From Paenibacillus sp. SYP-B3998 (GTDB lineage: Bacteria; Bacillota; Bacilli; Paenibacillales; NBRC-103111): a stretch of 64,000 bases of DNA. The first letter of the stretch is position 1. Every line of letters starts with the position of its first letter. Below the pieces are notes generated by a model. It did not search any database. It saw nothing but the letters and a program-made list of their open reading frames with translations, and was not told the DNA's origin. Below are positions 26,333-35,638 of the stretch, piece by piece. Both the position numbers and the translations under genes were made by a program. Location: positions 1,573,516 through 1,637,515 of the forward strand of contig NZ_JAAIKC010000001.1 in the NCBI RefSeq assembly GCF_010820665.1. The letters run 5' to 3'.

Positions 26333-28774
26333 ATGGCTATGAATGTAACGAATCGAGAGAAGCTAGTGCTTATAGGCAACGGCATGGCGGGAATAAATAC
26401 AATTGAGCAAATGCTGAAGCTTGCGCCAGACAAGTATGAGATTACTGTGATTGGCAAGGAGCCATACCCCAATTATAACCGTATTCAATTGTCATATTTG
26501 TTGGAAGGGAGCAAGACATTCAAAGACACTATTCTGAACGATTATCCTTGGTACGAGCAAAACGGAATTCAATTGCTGACTGGGGTAGAGGCAACACGGA
26601 TTGATCTTTCTACCAAGCGAGTGCAAATGAGTGATGGGCAGTTCAGGCCCTACGATAAGCTTATTATCGCGACCGGCTCCAATCCTGCTATGCTGCCAAT
26701 ACCCGGTGTCGATAAAGACGGAATTGTCAGCTTCCGCGATATGCAGGATTGCCAGCGAATGACTGATGCTGCGTGTACGTTCATGAGAGCGGCTGTGATC
26801 GGAGGCGGTTTGCTTGGACTTGAGGCTGCTAAAGGACTCCTGAAATTAGGCATGCAGGTTACTGTTGTTCATTTATGCCCGGACTTAATGGAAAGACAAC
26901 TGGACTCAGCTGCGTCTGCCATGCTAAAGGCGGAATTGGAAGAGCAAGGAATTCAATTCCTATTGAACAAAAAGACTGTGGAGATACTTGGCGATAACCG
27001 TGTTAAGAGCTTGCAGTTCGAAGACGGTTCTAAGCTCGAAACGGATTTCGTCGTCATGGCAGTTGGCATTGTTCCTCTGACTACGCTAGCTCGTGATTGC
27101 GGATTAGAGGTAGGAAGAGGCATTATTGTCGATGATTATATGCAGACAAGTGCGCCTGACGTATATGCTGTCGGTGAGTGCAACCAACATCGTGGTATTA
27201 GTTATGGCTTAATCGCTCCGTTGTTTGAGCAAGGCGCCGTGCTAGCCAAGCATCTATGCGGGCTGTCTGCCCAGCCTTATCAAGGCTCGATTGTATCAAC
27301 CAAGCTGAAAATATCTGGGGTAGATGTATTTTCCGCAGGAGAGTTTCAAGACGAACCTGGGCTGGACGTTATACGGATGCAGGACAACTGGAAAAAAACG
27401 TACAAAAAGGTGCTTCTTCGAGAAAATCGCATCGTGGGCGGCGTCTTGTTCGGTGACGTCAGCGACTCGGCGCAGCTGTTCAAATGGGTGAAGGCGCAGG
27501 AGACTATGACACGGGAAATTCATGAGCAACTCGTGGGTACGTCTCATATGGAGGGAGCCGATCCATTGGCCTTTGTAACTGCGATGCCGTCCGATGAGAT
27601 CGTATGTGGCTGCAATGGGGTAACGAAAGGCATGATTATGCACGCGATAACGGAACAGGGGCTCAGCACCGTAGACGAAATAAAAACGTGTACTGGCGCA
27701 AGCCGGTCATGCGGAGGCTGCAAGCCAATGGTGGAGCAAATTCTTGCTATGACATTGGGAGATCGCTATGAGGGCAGTCATACTGTTGTCGAATCGCTTT
27801 GCGGCTGCACGACACATAATCGAGAAGACGTCATTTCAGCGATCCGTGATAATCGATTGACTCACGTTCGCGAAGTGATGCATGTGCTAGATTGGCATAA
27901 CCTGGAAGGATGCACGAAATGCAGACCGGCTATCAACTATTATATCGGTATGGTATGGCCGGAAGCCTTCGAGGACGAGAAGGATTCTAGATTTGTCAAC
28001 GAAAGGCTGCATGCGAATATCCAAAAGGACGGCACTTATACAGTTGTTCCTCGTATGTATGGCGGGGTTACGACGCCGGAGCAACTGCGTAAAATCGCAG
28101 ATGTCGCTGACAAGTATGACGTGAAGATGGTCAAGGTTACGGGTGGACAACGTCTGATTCTCTTGGGCGTGAAAAAGGCGGATCTCCCTCATATATGGGA
28201 GGAACTCGGCATGCCTTCAGGGTATGCGTACGCTAAGGCGCTTCGAACGGTGAAAACATGCGTCGGATCTACATTTTGTAGATTTGGAACTCAGGATTCC
28301 ATCGGCATGGGGATTGTGCTGGAGAAGAAGTTCGAACGGCTATGGATGCCTGCCAAGTTCAAAATGGCAGTTAACGGCTGTCCTCGTAACTGTGCCGAGG
28401 CGGAGATTAAGGACTTCGGCATCATTGGCAATGAGGGGGGCTGGGAGATCTATGTCGGTGGTAACGGCGGCGTGAAGTTAAGAGCCGCAGATCTCTTATG
28501 CAAGGTGAAAACGGACGAAGAGCTGATCGAGCTTGCGGGAGCCTTCATTCAATTTTATCGAGAGACTGGGAAGTACGGGGAGCGGACATCGGATTGGATC
28601 GAAAGGCTCGGTCTTCCTGCCATTGCCCAGGAGATTGTCGAGAATAAAGAGCGCCGGAAAGAGCTTGTGGCCAGGATTGAACTGGCGCTGCAAGGACTTC
28701 ACGATCCTTGGAGGGAAGTTGTGGAGAACGAAGGGCTGCGGCACCAATTATATGAAAACATTCATGTGAAATGA
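26333..28774 (+). CDS. nirB: NADH-dependent nitrite reductase, large subunit
   Basis: NirB reduces nitrite to ammonium in the cytoplasm with NADH, FAD, [2Fe-2S], [4Fe-4S] and siroheme. Domains of the 813-residue protein: FAD/NAD-binding oxidoreductase (residues 1-400, GNGMAG near 16, TGSNPA near 115, GGGLLGLEAA near 157); two BFD-type [2Fe-2S] segments (CGCNGVTKG near 423 with CGGC near 456; CGCTTH near 489); a sulfite/nitrite ferredoxin-like half; and the siroheme domain with CVGSTFCRFG and NGCPRNC near 640-690. ATG 26333 follows GAGGAGG by about 10 bases, which rejects the longer frame from 26237. nirD follows after 11 bases. The Fnr-type box upstream argues for anaerobic nitrite detoxification rather than, or in addition to, assimilation. 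Confidence 0.96.
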   Translation: MAMNVTNREKLVLIGNGMAGINTIEQMLKLAPDKYEITVIGKEPYPNYNRIQLSYLLEGSKTFKDTILNDYPWYEQNGIQLLTGVEATRIDLSTKRVQMSDGQFRPYDKLIIATGSNPAMLPIPGVDKDGIVSFRDMQDCQRMTDAACTFMRAAVIGGGLLGLEAAKGLLKLGMQVTVVHLCPDLMERQLDSAASAMLKAELEEQGIQFLLNKKTVEILGDNRVKSLQFEDGSKLETDFVVMAVGIVPLTTLARDCGLEVGRGIIVDDYMQTSAPDVYAVGECNQHRGISYGLIAPLFEQGAVLAKHLCGLSAQPYQGSIVSTKLKISGVDVFSAGEFQDEPGLDVIRMQDNWKKTYKKVLLRENRIVGGVLFGDVSDSAQLFKWVKAQETMTREIHEQLVGTSHMEGADPLAFVTAMPSDEIVCGCNGVTKGMIMHAITEQGLSTVDEIKTCTGASRSCGGCKPMVEQILAMTLGDRYEGSHTVVESLCGCTTHNREDVISAIRDNRLTHVREVMHVLDWHNLEGCTKCRPAINYYIGMVWPEAFEDEKDSRFVNERLHANIQKDGTYTVVPRMYGGVTTPEQLRKIADVADKYDVKMVKVTGGQRLILLGVKKADLPHIWEELGMPSGYAYAKALRTVKTCVGSTFCRFGTQDSIGMGIVLEKKFERLWMPAKFKMAVNGCPRNCAEAEIKDFGIIGNEGGWEIYVGGNGGVKLRAADLLCKVKTDEELIELAGAFIQFYRETGKYGERTSDWIERLGLPAIAQEIVENKERRKELVARIELALQGLHDPWREVVENEGLRHQLYENIHVK

Positions 28775-28785
28775 GGAGGAGAAGT

Positions 28786-29124
28786 ATGGAAGCAGTAAAG
28801 ATTAGTGGTAATGTGAGCTATTACTCGGTGGGTAGTCTAGAAGATTTCCCTTTGCATCTGGGGAAGGCCGTTGGAATCGGAGAAACGGAGATCGCCGTGT
28901 TCCGTTTGTCCGAAAGTATCTTGTATGCCCTGGAGAATAGAACCGGGCATAAGAAGGGAGGCCCTCTGGCGGAGGGTCTCATCAGCGGCGAATATGTGTA
29001 CTGTCCGCTACGCGATTGTAAAATAAGTCTAATGACGGGGGAAGTTCAGTCTCCTGACACAGGACAAGTAAGAACATTCCCTATTTGCATAGAAGGCAAT
29101 ACCGTTCTTATCGGCATTGAGTAG
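28786..29124 (+). CDS. nirD: Nitrite reductase small subunit, Rieske-fold
   Basis: This 112-residue Rieske-fold partner of NirB carries GGPLAEGLISGEYVYCPL, the usual NirD core. The cluster ligands of a true Rieske protein are not complete: the first site reads NRTGHKKGG and the second CPLRDC, with Arg where His would stand. It should therefore be cluster-free, as many NirD proteins are. ATG 28786 follows GAGGAGGAGA; an earlier frame at 28771 lacks a better site. It is the last gene of the nirBD operon. Confidence 0.9.
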   Translation: MEAVKISGNVSYYSVGSLEDFPLHLGKAVGIGETEIAVFRLSESILYALENRTGHKKGGPLAEGLISGEYVYCPLRDCKISLMTGEVQSPDTGQVRTFPICIEGNTVLIGIE

Positions 29125-29328
29125 AACGTTTCGATGCCACTTAACATCGTCAATAGCGGTAAAGCGGGGGACTTCGCAATCAAATGAACCTGCAGGCCAC
29201 CTACTCCTTTCGCAATGCTCTAGTTTGGTGTTTTGTCGTACAATGCCAAACAACTCTCACTTGTCCGGCATTGATCTCATGATCTTTATTCTACGGTTAC
29301 TCACCCTTTCATATTTTCTTTTACTCAC

Positions 29329-29344
29329 TGTGATTTATATTACA
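29329..29344. promoter_or_regulatory. Fnr-type box before narK
   Basis: TGTGA-TTTATA-TTACA has one mismatch to the palindrome and lies 56 bases before narK. Confidence 0.65.
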
Positions 29345-29399
29345 GTCGGATTTCTAACCACTTGTTATACTCTATTTACACTAGAAGGAGGTTAATACT

Positions 29400-30713
29400 A
29401 TGGCTAAAATTAAAGAATGGAATCCGGAAGACCCTCAATTTTGGAAAAACGAAGGAAAGCGACATGCTACAAGAAATTTGTGGATATCTGTGCCTTCTCT
29501 CATGCTTGCATTTATCGTATGGCAGATTTGGTCCGTTGTTGCCGTTCGTCTAAATGATATCGGATTTCATTTTACTCAAGATCAATTGTTTACCTTGGCT
29601 GCTATTCCGGGGCTTGTTGGCGCAACTTTACGATTCGTCTACACCTTTGCAGTTGGGAAATTTGGTGGGCGTAACTGGACCGTGATATCAACAGGACTAC
29701 TTGTTATCCCTGCAGTAGGAATAGGAGTGGCTGTGCAGGATCCAACAACCTCATTTTCCGTAATGCTGCTATTGGCTGCTCTGTGCGGCTTGGGTGGAGG
29801 AAATTTCTCATCGTCTTTGTCCAACATCAGTTTCTTTTATCCGAAAAAGGAAAAAGGTACCGCTCTAGGCATTAATGGCGGACTTGGTAATATGGGCGTA
29901 TCTGTTGTCCAATTTGTAACTCCTCTAATCATTACAGCCAGTACTTTCGCATTGGTTGGTGGAGAAGGACAATTGTTAAAGAACGGGCAGACTGTATGGC
30001 TTCAGAACGCAGCATTTATTTGGGTAATTCCGATTCTTGTAATGACTGTAGTTGCTTTTTTTGGAATGAATAATTTGCCAGGAACCAAACAATCGTTCTC
30101 CGAACAATTTGTCATCGTCAAGCGTAAGCATACCTGGATTATGACATGGCTTTATGTAGCAACTTTCGGATCGTTCATTGGATATTCAGCAGCGTTTCCA
30201 TTACTTTTGAAATCTCAATTCCCTGAGCATGTATCATTGGCCTTTTTGGGTGCATTTGTCGCTGCTGCAGCACGGCCTGTAGGCGGATGGCTGGGGGATA
30301 AATTTGGCGGTTCCCTTGTTACTGCAGTCGTACTTGTCACTATGGGGCTTGGAGCCGTAGGTGTTATTTACTTTATTAATCTTCATCAGTTTGGCGGATT
30401 TTTAGCAGCGTTCCTTATCCTCTTTTTGGCTGCTGGAACGGGTTCTGGTTCTACCTTCCAAATGATACCTTACATTTTCCCAGCTAAAGAAGCAGCGCCT
30501 GTTTTAGGCTTCACAGCTGCCTTTGCAGCTTACGGTTCATTCTTCATCCCTAAGCTTTTCGGTTGGGCAACTAAATCGACCGGCAGTCCGGTTACAGCCT
30601 TCTACTTCTTTATCGGTTTCTATTTGATCTCGATGATCTTAAATTGGCATTTCTATCAAAGCAAAAAGGCTGAAATTACATCCTTTGTAATGCCCAAAAC
30701 GAAAAAGGCTTAG
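29400..30713 (+). CDS. narK: Nitrate/nitrite transporter, NNP family of MFS
   Basis: This 437-residue, twelve-helix major facilitator moves nitrate in, or exchanges it for nitrite, across the membrane. The nitrate signatures are GGGNFSSSLSNISFF (about residue 140) and INGGLGNMGVS (about residue 160), with a second glycine-rich signature AAGTGSGSTFQMIPY (about 345). AGAAGGAGG precedes the ATG. It stands alone between an Fnr-type box and a strong terminator, between nirBD and the nitrate reductase operon, and so completes a nitrate-to-ammonium pathway. Confidence 0.95.
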   Translation: MAKIKEWNPEDPQFWKNEGKRHATRNLWISVPSLMLAFIVWQIWSVVAVRLNDIGFHFTQDQLFTLAAIPGLVGATLRFVYTFAVGKFGGRNWTVISTGLLVIPAVGIGVAVQDPTTSFSVMLLLAALCGLGGGNFSSSLSNISFFYPKKEKGTALGINGGLGNMGVSVVQFVTPLIITASTFALVGGEGQLLKNGQTVWLQNAAFIWVIPILVMTVVAFFGMNNLPGTKQSFSEQFVIVKRKHTWIMTWLYVATFGSFIGYSAAFPLLLKSQFPEHVSLAFLGAFVAAAARPVGGWLGDKFGGSLVTAVVLVTMGLGAVGVIYFINLHQFGGFLAAFLILFLAAGTGSGSTFQMIPYIFPAKEAAPVLGFTAAFAAYGSFFIPKLFGWATKSTGSPVTAFYFFIGFYLISMILNWHFYQSKKAEITSFVMPKTKKA

Positions 30714-30781
30714 TTGATTACCTAGCAACGCATGCAGAACCATTCATCCAAAACATGCTTAAAAACCTCTATAAGCAGAAG

Positions 30782-30809
30782 GGCCGTTCAACCGAACGGT
30801 CTTTTTTTT
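30782..30809 (+). terminator. Terminator after narK
   Basis: GGCCGTTC and GAACGGTC pair round AACC, followed by eight T. It is a strong rho-independent terminator. Confidence 0.9.
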
Positions 30810-31046
30810 GTTTTGACGCTCAAGGCTGTGGAAATACACTCTGTAAGCAGGGTTGTAGAGAGGGAAACAGAAGAACGCTGTTCGCTTGCGCGATATGTCG
30901 AATTATGTCGATATTTGTTTTGATGACTTGTCACGAGTATTTCGATATTAAATCGGGCTCACAGTGATTTTTCTCACAGAGCGCAACGGTTAATTCATGC
31001 TTTAATACAAGTGAGGAGATCAACAAGTGAAGGGGAAATGATAAAC
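30810..31046 (+). promoter_or_regulatory. Leader of the nitrate reductase operon with Fnr-type box
   Basis: The box AGTGA-TTTTTC-TCACA sits at 30963-30978, one mismatch from the palindrome. Short open frames inside this leader have no ribosome sites or recognisable products. Confidence 0.65.
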
Positions 31047-32087
31047 ATGAATCGAGCATTTGCGTCAAAATTCGCCAAAAGTGTCTTTCTTGTAATTTGC
31101 GGTTTGGTGATTCTTATGGGAATTGGATCGAGGCTTTTTACACACATTGACTTGGCTTTATACGGTTATATGATAGGCACCGTCGTTTTTATCTGCGGCT
31201 TCTTTTATCGCTTTATTGCTTGGGGGGAGCGGCCGCCTGCCAAAATTATTCTAAAAAAAGGCATCAAGCTGTTGTTTCGAAAAAGTACGCCAAAGACAGC
31301 CACGGAGCATCTCGTCACTCATCGCTTTATTTGGAATCGCGGGTGGTACCGCTGGACACAGCACGTTCTTCTTGGTTGGGGCTGCATTCTATCAGCCTTT
31401 GTAACTTTCCCCCTCGTGTTCGGCTGGATGTACTTCACGATGGGTGAGAATGGCACTTACACAGTCGTAGGCTTCGGCATCGATATCATGCGGATTAAAG
31501 CGGATGGACTTCTGGGGTTTCTGTTCTATAACGCATTAAATATTACAGCCTTCATGGTTATCGGCGGCGTATGCATGGCGTTATACCGCAGACTTAAAAA
31601 TATGCAGGCAATTGCTGAACAAACGCTGATCTATGATTTTCTGCCACTCTATATGCTACTACTCGTAAGCATAACAGGACTGATGCTTACCTTCTGTAAT
31701 ATATTCCTTCACGGCTATGGACACCCGGTTATCACTTTAATCCACCAATGGTCCGTGATTGTAACATTGATCTATGTTCCTTTCGGTAAATTGGCCCATA
31801 TCCCGTTCCGTCCGATGAGCGTGTTTGCCAGAAATTATCGAGAACATTACGCAGAGCAAGCGACGAAAAACTGCAAGGTTTGCGGAAATGGCTTCGTATC
31901 TGTTGAGCAATCCAATGACGTTATCGCCGTACTGAAAGTAAACGAGATTGAATTCAAAACGGAAGAGGGCTATCACTTGGCTGAGCTCTGCCTGCCATGC
32001 CGCCGGAAATACAGAATGTCACGCTTCACAGGAATACCGACCCATCAGATTCGCGTGAAGGAGGCCAACCAGAATGCTAAAGGATAA
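31047..32087 (+). CDS. Membrane subunit of the nitrate reductase operon (cytochrome b-like, Cys4 tail)
   Basis: This 346-residue protein has about six membrane helices (residues 9-27, 32-52, 105-130, 150-175, 200-225 and 232-255) and histidines placed near helix ends (TQHVLL, HGYGHP, LIHQW, KLAHIPF), which could bind heme. It resembles NarI/DsrM-type quinol-oxidising subunits in layout, though identity is low by eye. The cytoplasmic tail carries CKVCG and CLPCR, a zinc-ribbon-like pair about 60 residues apart. ATG 31047 follows AAGGGG by 11 bases; GTG 31011 and ATG 31038 are poorer. It overlaps the next gene by 14 bases. Its likely job is to pass electrons from menaquinol to the molybdoenzyme complex. 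Confidence 0.75.
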   Translation: MNRAFASKFAKSVFLVICGLVILMGIGSRLFTHIDLALYGYMIGTVVFICGFFYRFIAWGERPPAKIILKKGIKLLFRKSTPKTATEHLVTHRFIWNRGWYRWTQHVLLGWGCILSAFVTFPLVFGWMYFTMGENGTYTVVGFGIDIMRIKADGLLGFLFYNALNITAFMVIGGVCMALYRRLKNMQAIAEQTLIYDFLPLYMLLLVSITGLMLTFCNIFLHGYGHPVITLIHQWSVIVTLIYVPFGKLAHIPFRPMSVFARNYREHYAEQATKNCKVCGNGFVSVEQSNDVIAVLKVNEIEFKTEEGYHLAELCLPCRRKYRMSRFTGIPTHQIRVKEANQNAKG

Positions 32088-34248
32088 GTTCTTTAAAGAG
32101 ATCAATAACAAAATACATCCGAACGAAACATTAGTGGCGACCCATTGTTGCTATTGCGCTATGCAGTGCGGCATGAATCTGCGCGTAAATACCGATACCA
32201 ATAAAATTATCGGTGTAGAACCAAGATATGACTGGCCGGTGAACCTCGGGAAAATGTGTCCCAAAGGAGTAACGGCTTACCAGCAAACTAATCATGATGA
32301 TCGTCTGCTGCGGCCGTTGATTCGTGACGATGCTTCGAAAAAAGGCACGAAGGAAGGATTTCGCGAAGCCTCATGGGACGAAGCGTACGACCTGATTGTG
32401 CGAAAAGTTAAAGAGATGCAGGCCAACTACGGCAAAGATTCGGTAGCGGTGTACGGCGGCGTTTCGATGACCAATGAAAAATGCTACTTGAATGGAAAAT
32501 TTGCCCGGGTTGCTCTGCAAACGCGCTATATCGACTACAATGGCAGATTCTGTATGGCAAGTGCGGCATCGGGCCTAAATCGTTCCCTTGGTGTAGACCG
32601 TGGTTCGACGGTGCCATGGACGGATGTACACCAAACCGACTGCCTGTTTCTTGCCGGCAGTAATGCGTCGGAATGCCATCCCACTATGATGTTCCGGGTA
32701 TGGGAAGTACAGGATCGGGGCGGCTATCTGATCGTGGCCGACCCACGGGAGACTGCGCTCGCCAGAAGAGCGGACGTCCACCTTGACCTGCGGCCCGGTA
32801 CCGACCTTGCACTGGCCAACTGCATGATAAATCTGCTGAATCAAAACGGCCATATAGACAAGGAATTTATACGTAATCACACGAATGGATTTGAAGAAAC
32901 ACTGGAGGTTGTCAAACAATTCACCCCTGAATATACAAGCGAAATTACTGGCGTTGCGCCAGAAAAACTGATCCGCGCTGCGGAGATTTACGGCAAAGCG
33001 CCAAACGCGATCGTCATGTTTTGCCGCGGTATCGAGCAGCAGGAAAAAGGCACGGACAATGTTAGTGCGTATATCAATATGGCGTTGGTGACCGGTAAAA
33101 TAGGCCGCCCGAAATCGGGTGTCGCCACAATAACCGGTCAGGGAAATGGTCAGGGAGGCCGCGAACACGGGCAGAAGGCGGATGCGTTGCCAGGTTACCG
33201 GAAAATTACGAATCCCAAGCATGTTGAAGAGGTATGCAAAGTCTGGGGAATTAAACCGGAAGAGATGCCGCTGCCTGGCGTTTCGGCTTATGAAATGTTT
33301 GAATTAATGGAGAATAAAACGATCCGGGCTCTTTTCCTGCTTTGCTCCAATCCGGCCGTGTCGGCTCCCAACCTAAATTATGTTCGCAAAGTATTGAAAG
33401 AAGACCTGGAATTTATGGTGGTCAACGATATGTTCTTATCGGAATCGTGCGAATTCGCTGACGTCGTTCTTCCGACCACAACCTGGTCTGAAGATGAGGG
33501 TACGACGACCAATCTTGAAGGCCGAATTATCAAAATCAATAGAGCCCAGGAGCCGGTCGGCGAGTCGAAACCAGACTGGCTGATCCAGGTGGAGCTTGCT
33601 GAGCGTCTTGGCCGCGGCGATTACTTCCGTCATCTGAAAACGGCCAAAGATGTGTACGATGAGTTGAGACTGGCTTCCAAAGGAGGTTACGCCGATTACT
33701 ACGGCGCCACCTGGGAGAAAATTGAAAAGCAAAAAGGCGTATTTTGGCCCTGCAAAGATGAAGCCGATCCGGGTACACCATACATGTTTTTAGATCAAAA
33801 ATATTATTATCTGGATGGAAAGGCAAAAATTTGTGCGCTCCCTTACAGACCGCCTGCTGAGGAACCTTGCGAACAATATCCGCTTCGTATGACCAATGGT
33901 CGAGTCGTGTATCACTACTTATCCGGGAATCAAACAAGAAGAATTCCGTTTCTCAGAGACATGTGCCCAGAGCCTTTTGTAGAGGTTCATCCTGAAACTG
34001 CAGAGCAATATGGAATATCGCATGACGAAGTAGTTAGGCTATTTACACGACGCGGAGAAGCCTTTTATAAAGTGAAAATTACTGAAGCGATTCGTAAAGA
34101 TACGGTCTTTGTTCCTTACCACTGGGGGCATGAACAATCTATTAATCTATTAACGATCCCGGCGTTAGACCCGATTTCAAGAATGCCAGAATTTAAGGCC
34201 TGTGCAGCCCAGATCGAAAAGCAACCAGAGAGGGTGAACATCCGATGA
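32074..34248 (+). CDS. Molybdopterin nitrate reductase, NarB/NasC/NapA clade
   Basis: This 724-residue bis-MGD enzyme carries an N-terminal [4Fe-4S] motif, CCYCAMQCG with a distal CPKG (residues 24-65). Cysteine as the probable molybdenum ligand lies in GRFCMASAASG (about residue 155), and GQGNGQGGREHGQ (about residue 353) is diagnostic of the assimilatory/periplasmic nitrate reductase branch. It has no Tat signal, so it works in the cytoplasm, and it lacks the C-terminal [2Fe-2S] extension of some NasC proteins. GGAGG precedes ATG 32074. Unlike ordinary assimilatory enzymes, it sits in one operon with a ferredoxin subunit, a Rieske protein and a membrane subunit, behind an Fnr-type box, which points to a respiratory role. 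Another oxo-anion as substrate cannot be excluded. Confidence 0.88.
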   Translation: MLKDKFFKEINNKIHPNETLVATHCCYCAMQCGMNLRVNTDTNKIIGVEPRYDWPVNLGKMCPKGVTAYQQTNHDDRLLRPLIRDDASKKGTKEGFREASWDEAYDLIVRKVKEMQANYGKDSVAVYGGVSMTNEKCYLNGKFARVALQTRYIDYNGRFCMASAASGLNRSLGVDRGSTVPWTDVHQTDCLFLAGSNASECHPTMMFRVWEVQDRGGYLIVADPRETALARRADVHLDLRPGTDLALANCMINLLNQNGHIDKEFIRNHTNGFEETLEVVKQFTPEYTSEITGVAPEKLIRAAEIYGKAPNAIVMFCRGIEQQEKGTDNVSAYINMALVTGKIGRPKSGVATITGQGNGQGGREHGQKADALPGYRKITNPKHVEEVCKVWGIKPEEMPLPGVSAYEMFELMENKTIRALFLLCSNPAVSAPNLNYVRKVLKEDLEFMVVNDMFLSESCEFADVVLPTTTWSEDEGTTTNLEGRIIKINRAQEPVGESKPDWLIQVELAERLGRGDYFRHLKTAKDVYDELRLASKGGYADYYGATWEKIEKQKGVFWPCKDEADPGTPYMFLDQKYYYLDGKAKICALPYRPPAEEPCEQYPLRMTNGRVVYHYLSGNQTRRIPFLRDMCPEPFVEVHPETAEQYGISHDEVVRLFTRRGEAFYKVKITEAIRKDTVFVPYHWGHEQSINLLTIPALDPISRMPEFKACAAQIEKQPERVNIR

Positions 34249-34808
34249 AACAGCATCTATATATTGAAATGGATAACTGCATCGGCTGTCGAAGCTGTTT
34301 GGCTGCCTGTACGCAATGCGGAGGACACGATGAAAGAAACCGCAACTACGTTTACGATGTTAATCCGCTTGTAACGCGGCAAACGATTCCTTTAATGTGT
34401 CTGCACTGTGTAAATCCAGCCTGTGCCAGAAGCTGTCCAGCACAGGCCATTCAAATCACAGAAGAGGGCGCGGTACTCTCAGCTCTGGTTGAGAAATGCA
34501 TCGGCTGTCAGAACTGCACCATCGCTTGCCCATACGGAATCCCTAAATTCGATGAAGAGCAGAACCTGATGTATAAATGCGATCTTTGTTATGACCGTAC
34601 CAAAGAGGGCATTCCGCCAATGTGCGCTTCTGTTTGTCCTACCAATACCCTCCAATGGGTAACAGAGGAAGAACTGGCGGCGAAGAAGGCCCAGCATAAA
34701 TTAGGGAAATGGACGGCTAGTTATCAACCTTTCGAACCGCTTGAAGGGGACACGAATGTAAAGATTAGCCTTCCGGGCATTCTGCAAGGTAAGCAAAAAT
34801 TGTTCTAA
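34245..34808 (+). CDS. Four-cluster ferredoxin-type electron-transfer subunit (DmsB/NrfC-like)
   Basis: This 187-residue protein carries four cysteine groups for four [4Fe-4S] clusters: CIGCRSCLAAC near residue 12, CLHCVNPACARSCP near 59, CIGCQNCTIACP near 84, and CDLC...CASVCP near 107-128. This is the pattern of DmsB, NrfC and PsrB subunits, which link a molybdoenzyme to a membrane quinol dehydrogenase. Its ATGA overlaps the end of the molybdoenzyme gene, so the two are made together. No signal peptide is present, which matches a cytoplasmic catalytic subunit. Confidence 0.9.
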   Translation: MKQHLYIEMDNCIGCRSCLAACTQCGGHDERNRNYVYDVNPLVTRQTIPLMCLHCVNPACARSCPAQAIQITEEGAVLSALVEKCIGCQNCTIACPYGIPKFDEEQNLMYKCDLCYDRTKEGIPPMCASVCPTNTLQWVTEEELAAKKAQHKLGKWTASYQPFEPLEGDTNVKISLPGILQGKQKLF

Positions 34809-34833
34809 TCTACTTGTGATGGGGTGAGCCTGC

Positions 34834-35370
34834 ATGGAACAGGACAACAAGCGCGACAATAATCATAGTCCATTTAATGAAGACAATTATACGCATAATA
34901 TAAGGAAAAATAATGAAAGAAAACTGGATCGTCGAGGCTTTATGAAGACGTTGGTCGGGGCCGCGGGCGTCTTCGCCGTATCTACACTCCCTTGGGGAGC
35001 GTTGGCAGCCAAAGAACTGACTAGCTTGAAGAAGAAGGCGTATCCGGAGCTTAAAATCACTGATATCAGCTCGCTGAAGGTCGGAGACTCGGTTGAATTC
35101 GCTTATCCAGGTGAGCATGATTCGGCGCTCTTGATTCGACTTGGCGAGGATGAATACAAAGCCTATCAGAATGCATGTACGCACCTCAAATGCCCCGTTT
35201 TCTGGAGCAGTGAAAAGGATGAGATGATATGCCCTTGCCATCATGGTATTTTCGATGCCAGAACAGGAGCGCCAACTGCTGGCCCTCCGAGAAGGCCCTT
35301 GCCAGAGGTACTGCTGAAGAAGGAACAGGGCGCGATTTACGCGACGGGAGTGAAGCGCTATGAAACGTAG
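34834..35370 (+). CDS. Tat-exported Rieske [2Fe-2S] protein
   Basis: In this 178-residue protein the twin-arginine signal LDRRGFMKTLVGAAG begins near residue 30, after a charged N-terminal stretch of about 28 residues. The Rieske motifs are CTHLKCP near residue 110 and CPCHHG near residue 130, complete with two cysteines and two histidines, so a cluster should form on the outside of the membrane. It starts 25 bases after the ferredoxin subunit gene. A Rieske subunit beside a NarB-type reductase is unusual; it may accept electrons from quinol with the membrane subunit at 31047. Confidence 0.88.
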   Translation: MEQDNKRDNNHSPFNEDNYTHNIRKNNERKLDRRGFMKTLVGAAGVFAVSTLPWGALAAKELTSLKKKAYPELKITDISSLKVGDSVEFAYPGEHDSALLIRLGEDEYKAYQNACTHLKCPVFWSSEKDEMICPCHHGIFDARTGAPTAGPPRRPLPEVLLKKEQGAIYATGVKRYET

Positions 35371-35548
35371 CTATTTAGGCGTTGTCTTACTTTGTATTAT
35401 GTTGTTTCTGAACATTCTTTGTACACAGAAAGCAGTGAATGCGTACTTTTTCGATCAGTATCGTTCCGTTATTCTCTACGCGATCTGCAATATTTTGTTA
35501 TTTCCAGCCGCTATATGGATCTATCGCCGTGAGCGTGATGTTAAGTGA
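35360..35548 (+). CDS. Small two-helix membrane protein in the nitrate operon
   Basis: This 62-residue protein has two hydrophobic stretches (about residues 5-22 and 35-54) and a basic C-terminus. It overlaps the Rieske gene by 11 bases, so it is part of the same mRNA. I do not recognise it. It may anchor or stabilise the Rieske or membrane subunit. Confidence 0.65.
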   Translation: MKRSYLGVVLLCIMLFLNILCTQKAVNAYFFDQYRSVILYAICNILLFPAAIWIYRRERDVK

Positions 35549-35638
35549 ATATCAAGAACATGTAATTGCTAAGGGATGCCGTTTACAATGCCGGATTGTT
35601 TACACAAAAATGGCTTAAAGCAGGAAGGAAAATGGACG

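Noticed and set aside
30732..30967. Two short frames after narK containing CGNTLC and CREG
   Set aside because: They run through the narK terminator and the Fnr-type box region, so they are not genes.
32575..33222. 215-codon open frame on the minus strand inside the molybdoenzyme gene
   Set aside because: It is antisense to a well-supported gene and has no motif or start site.
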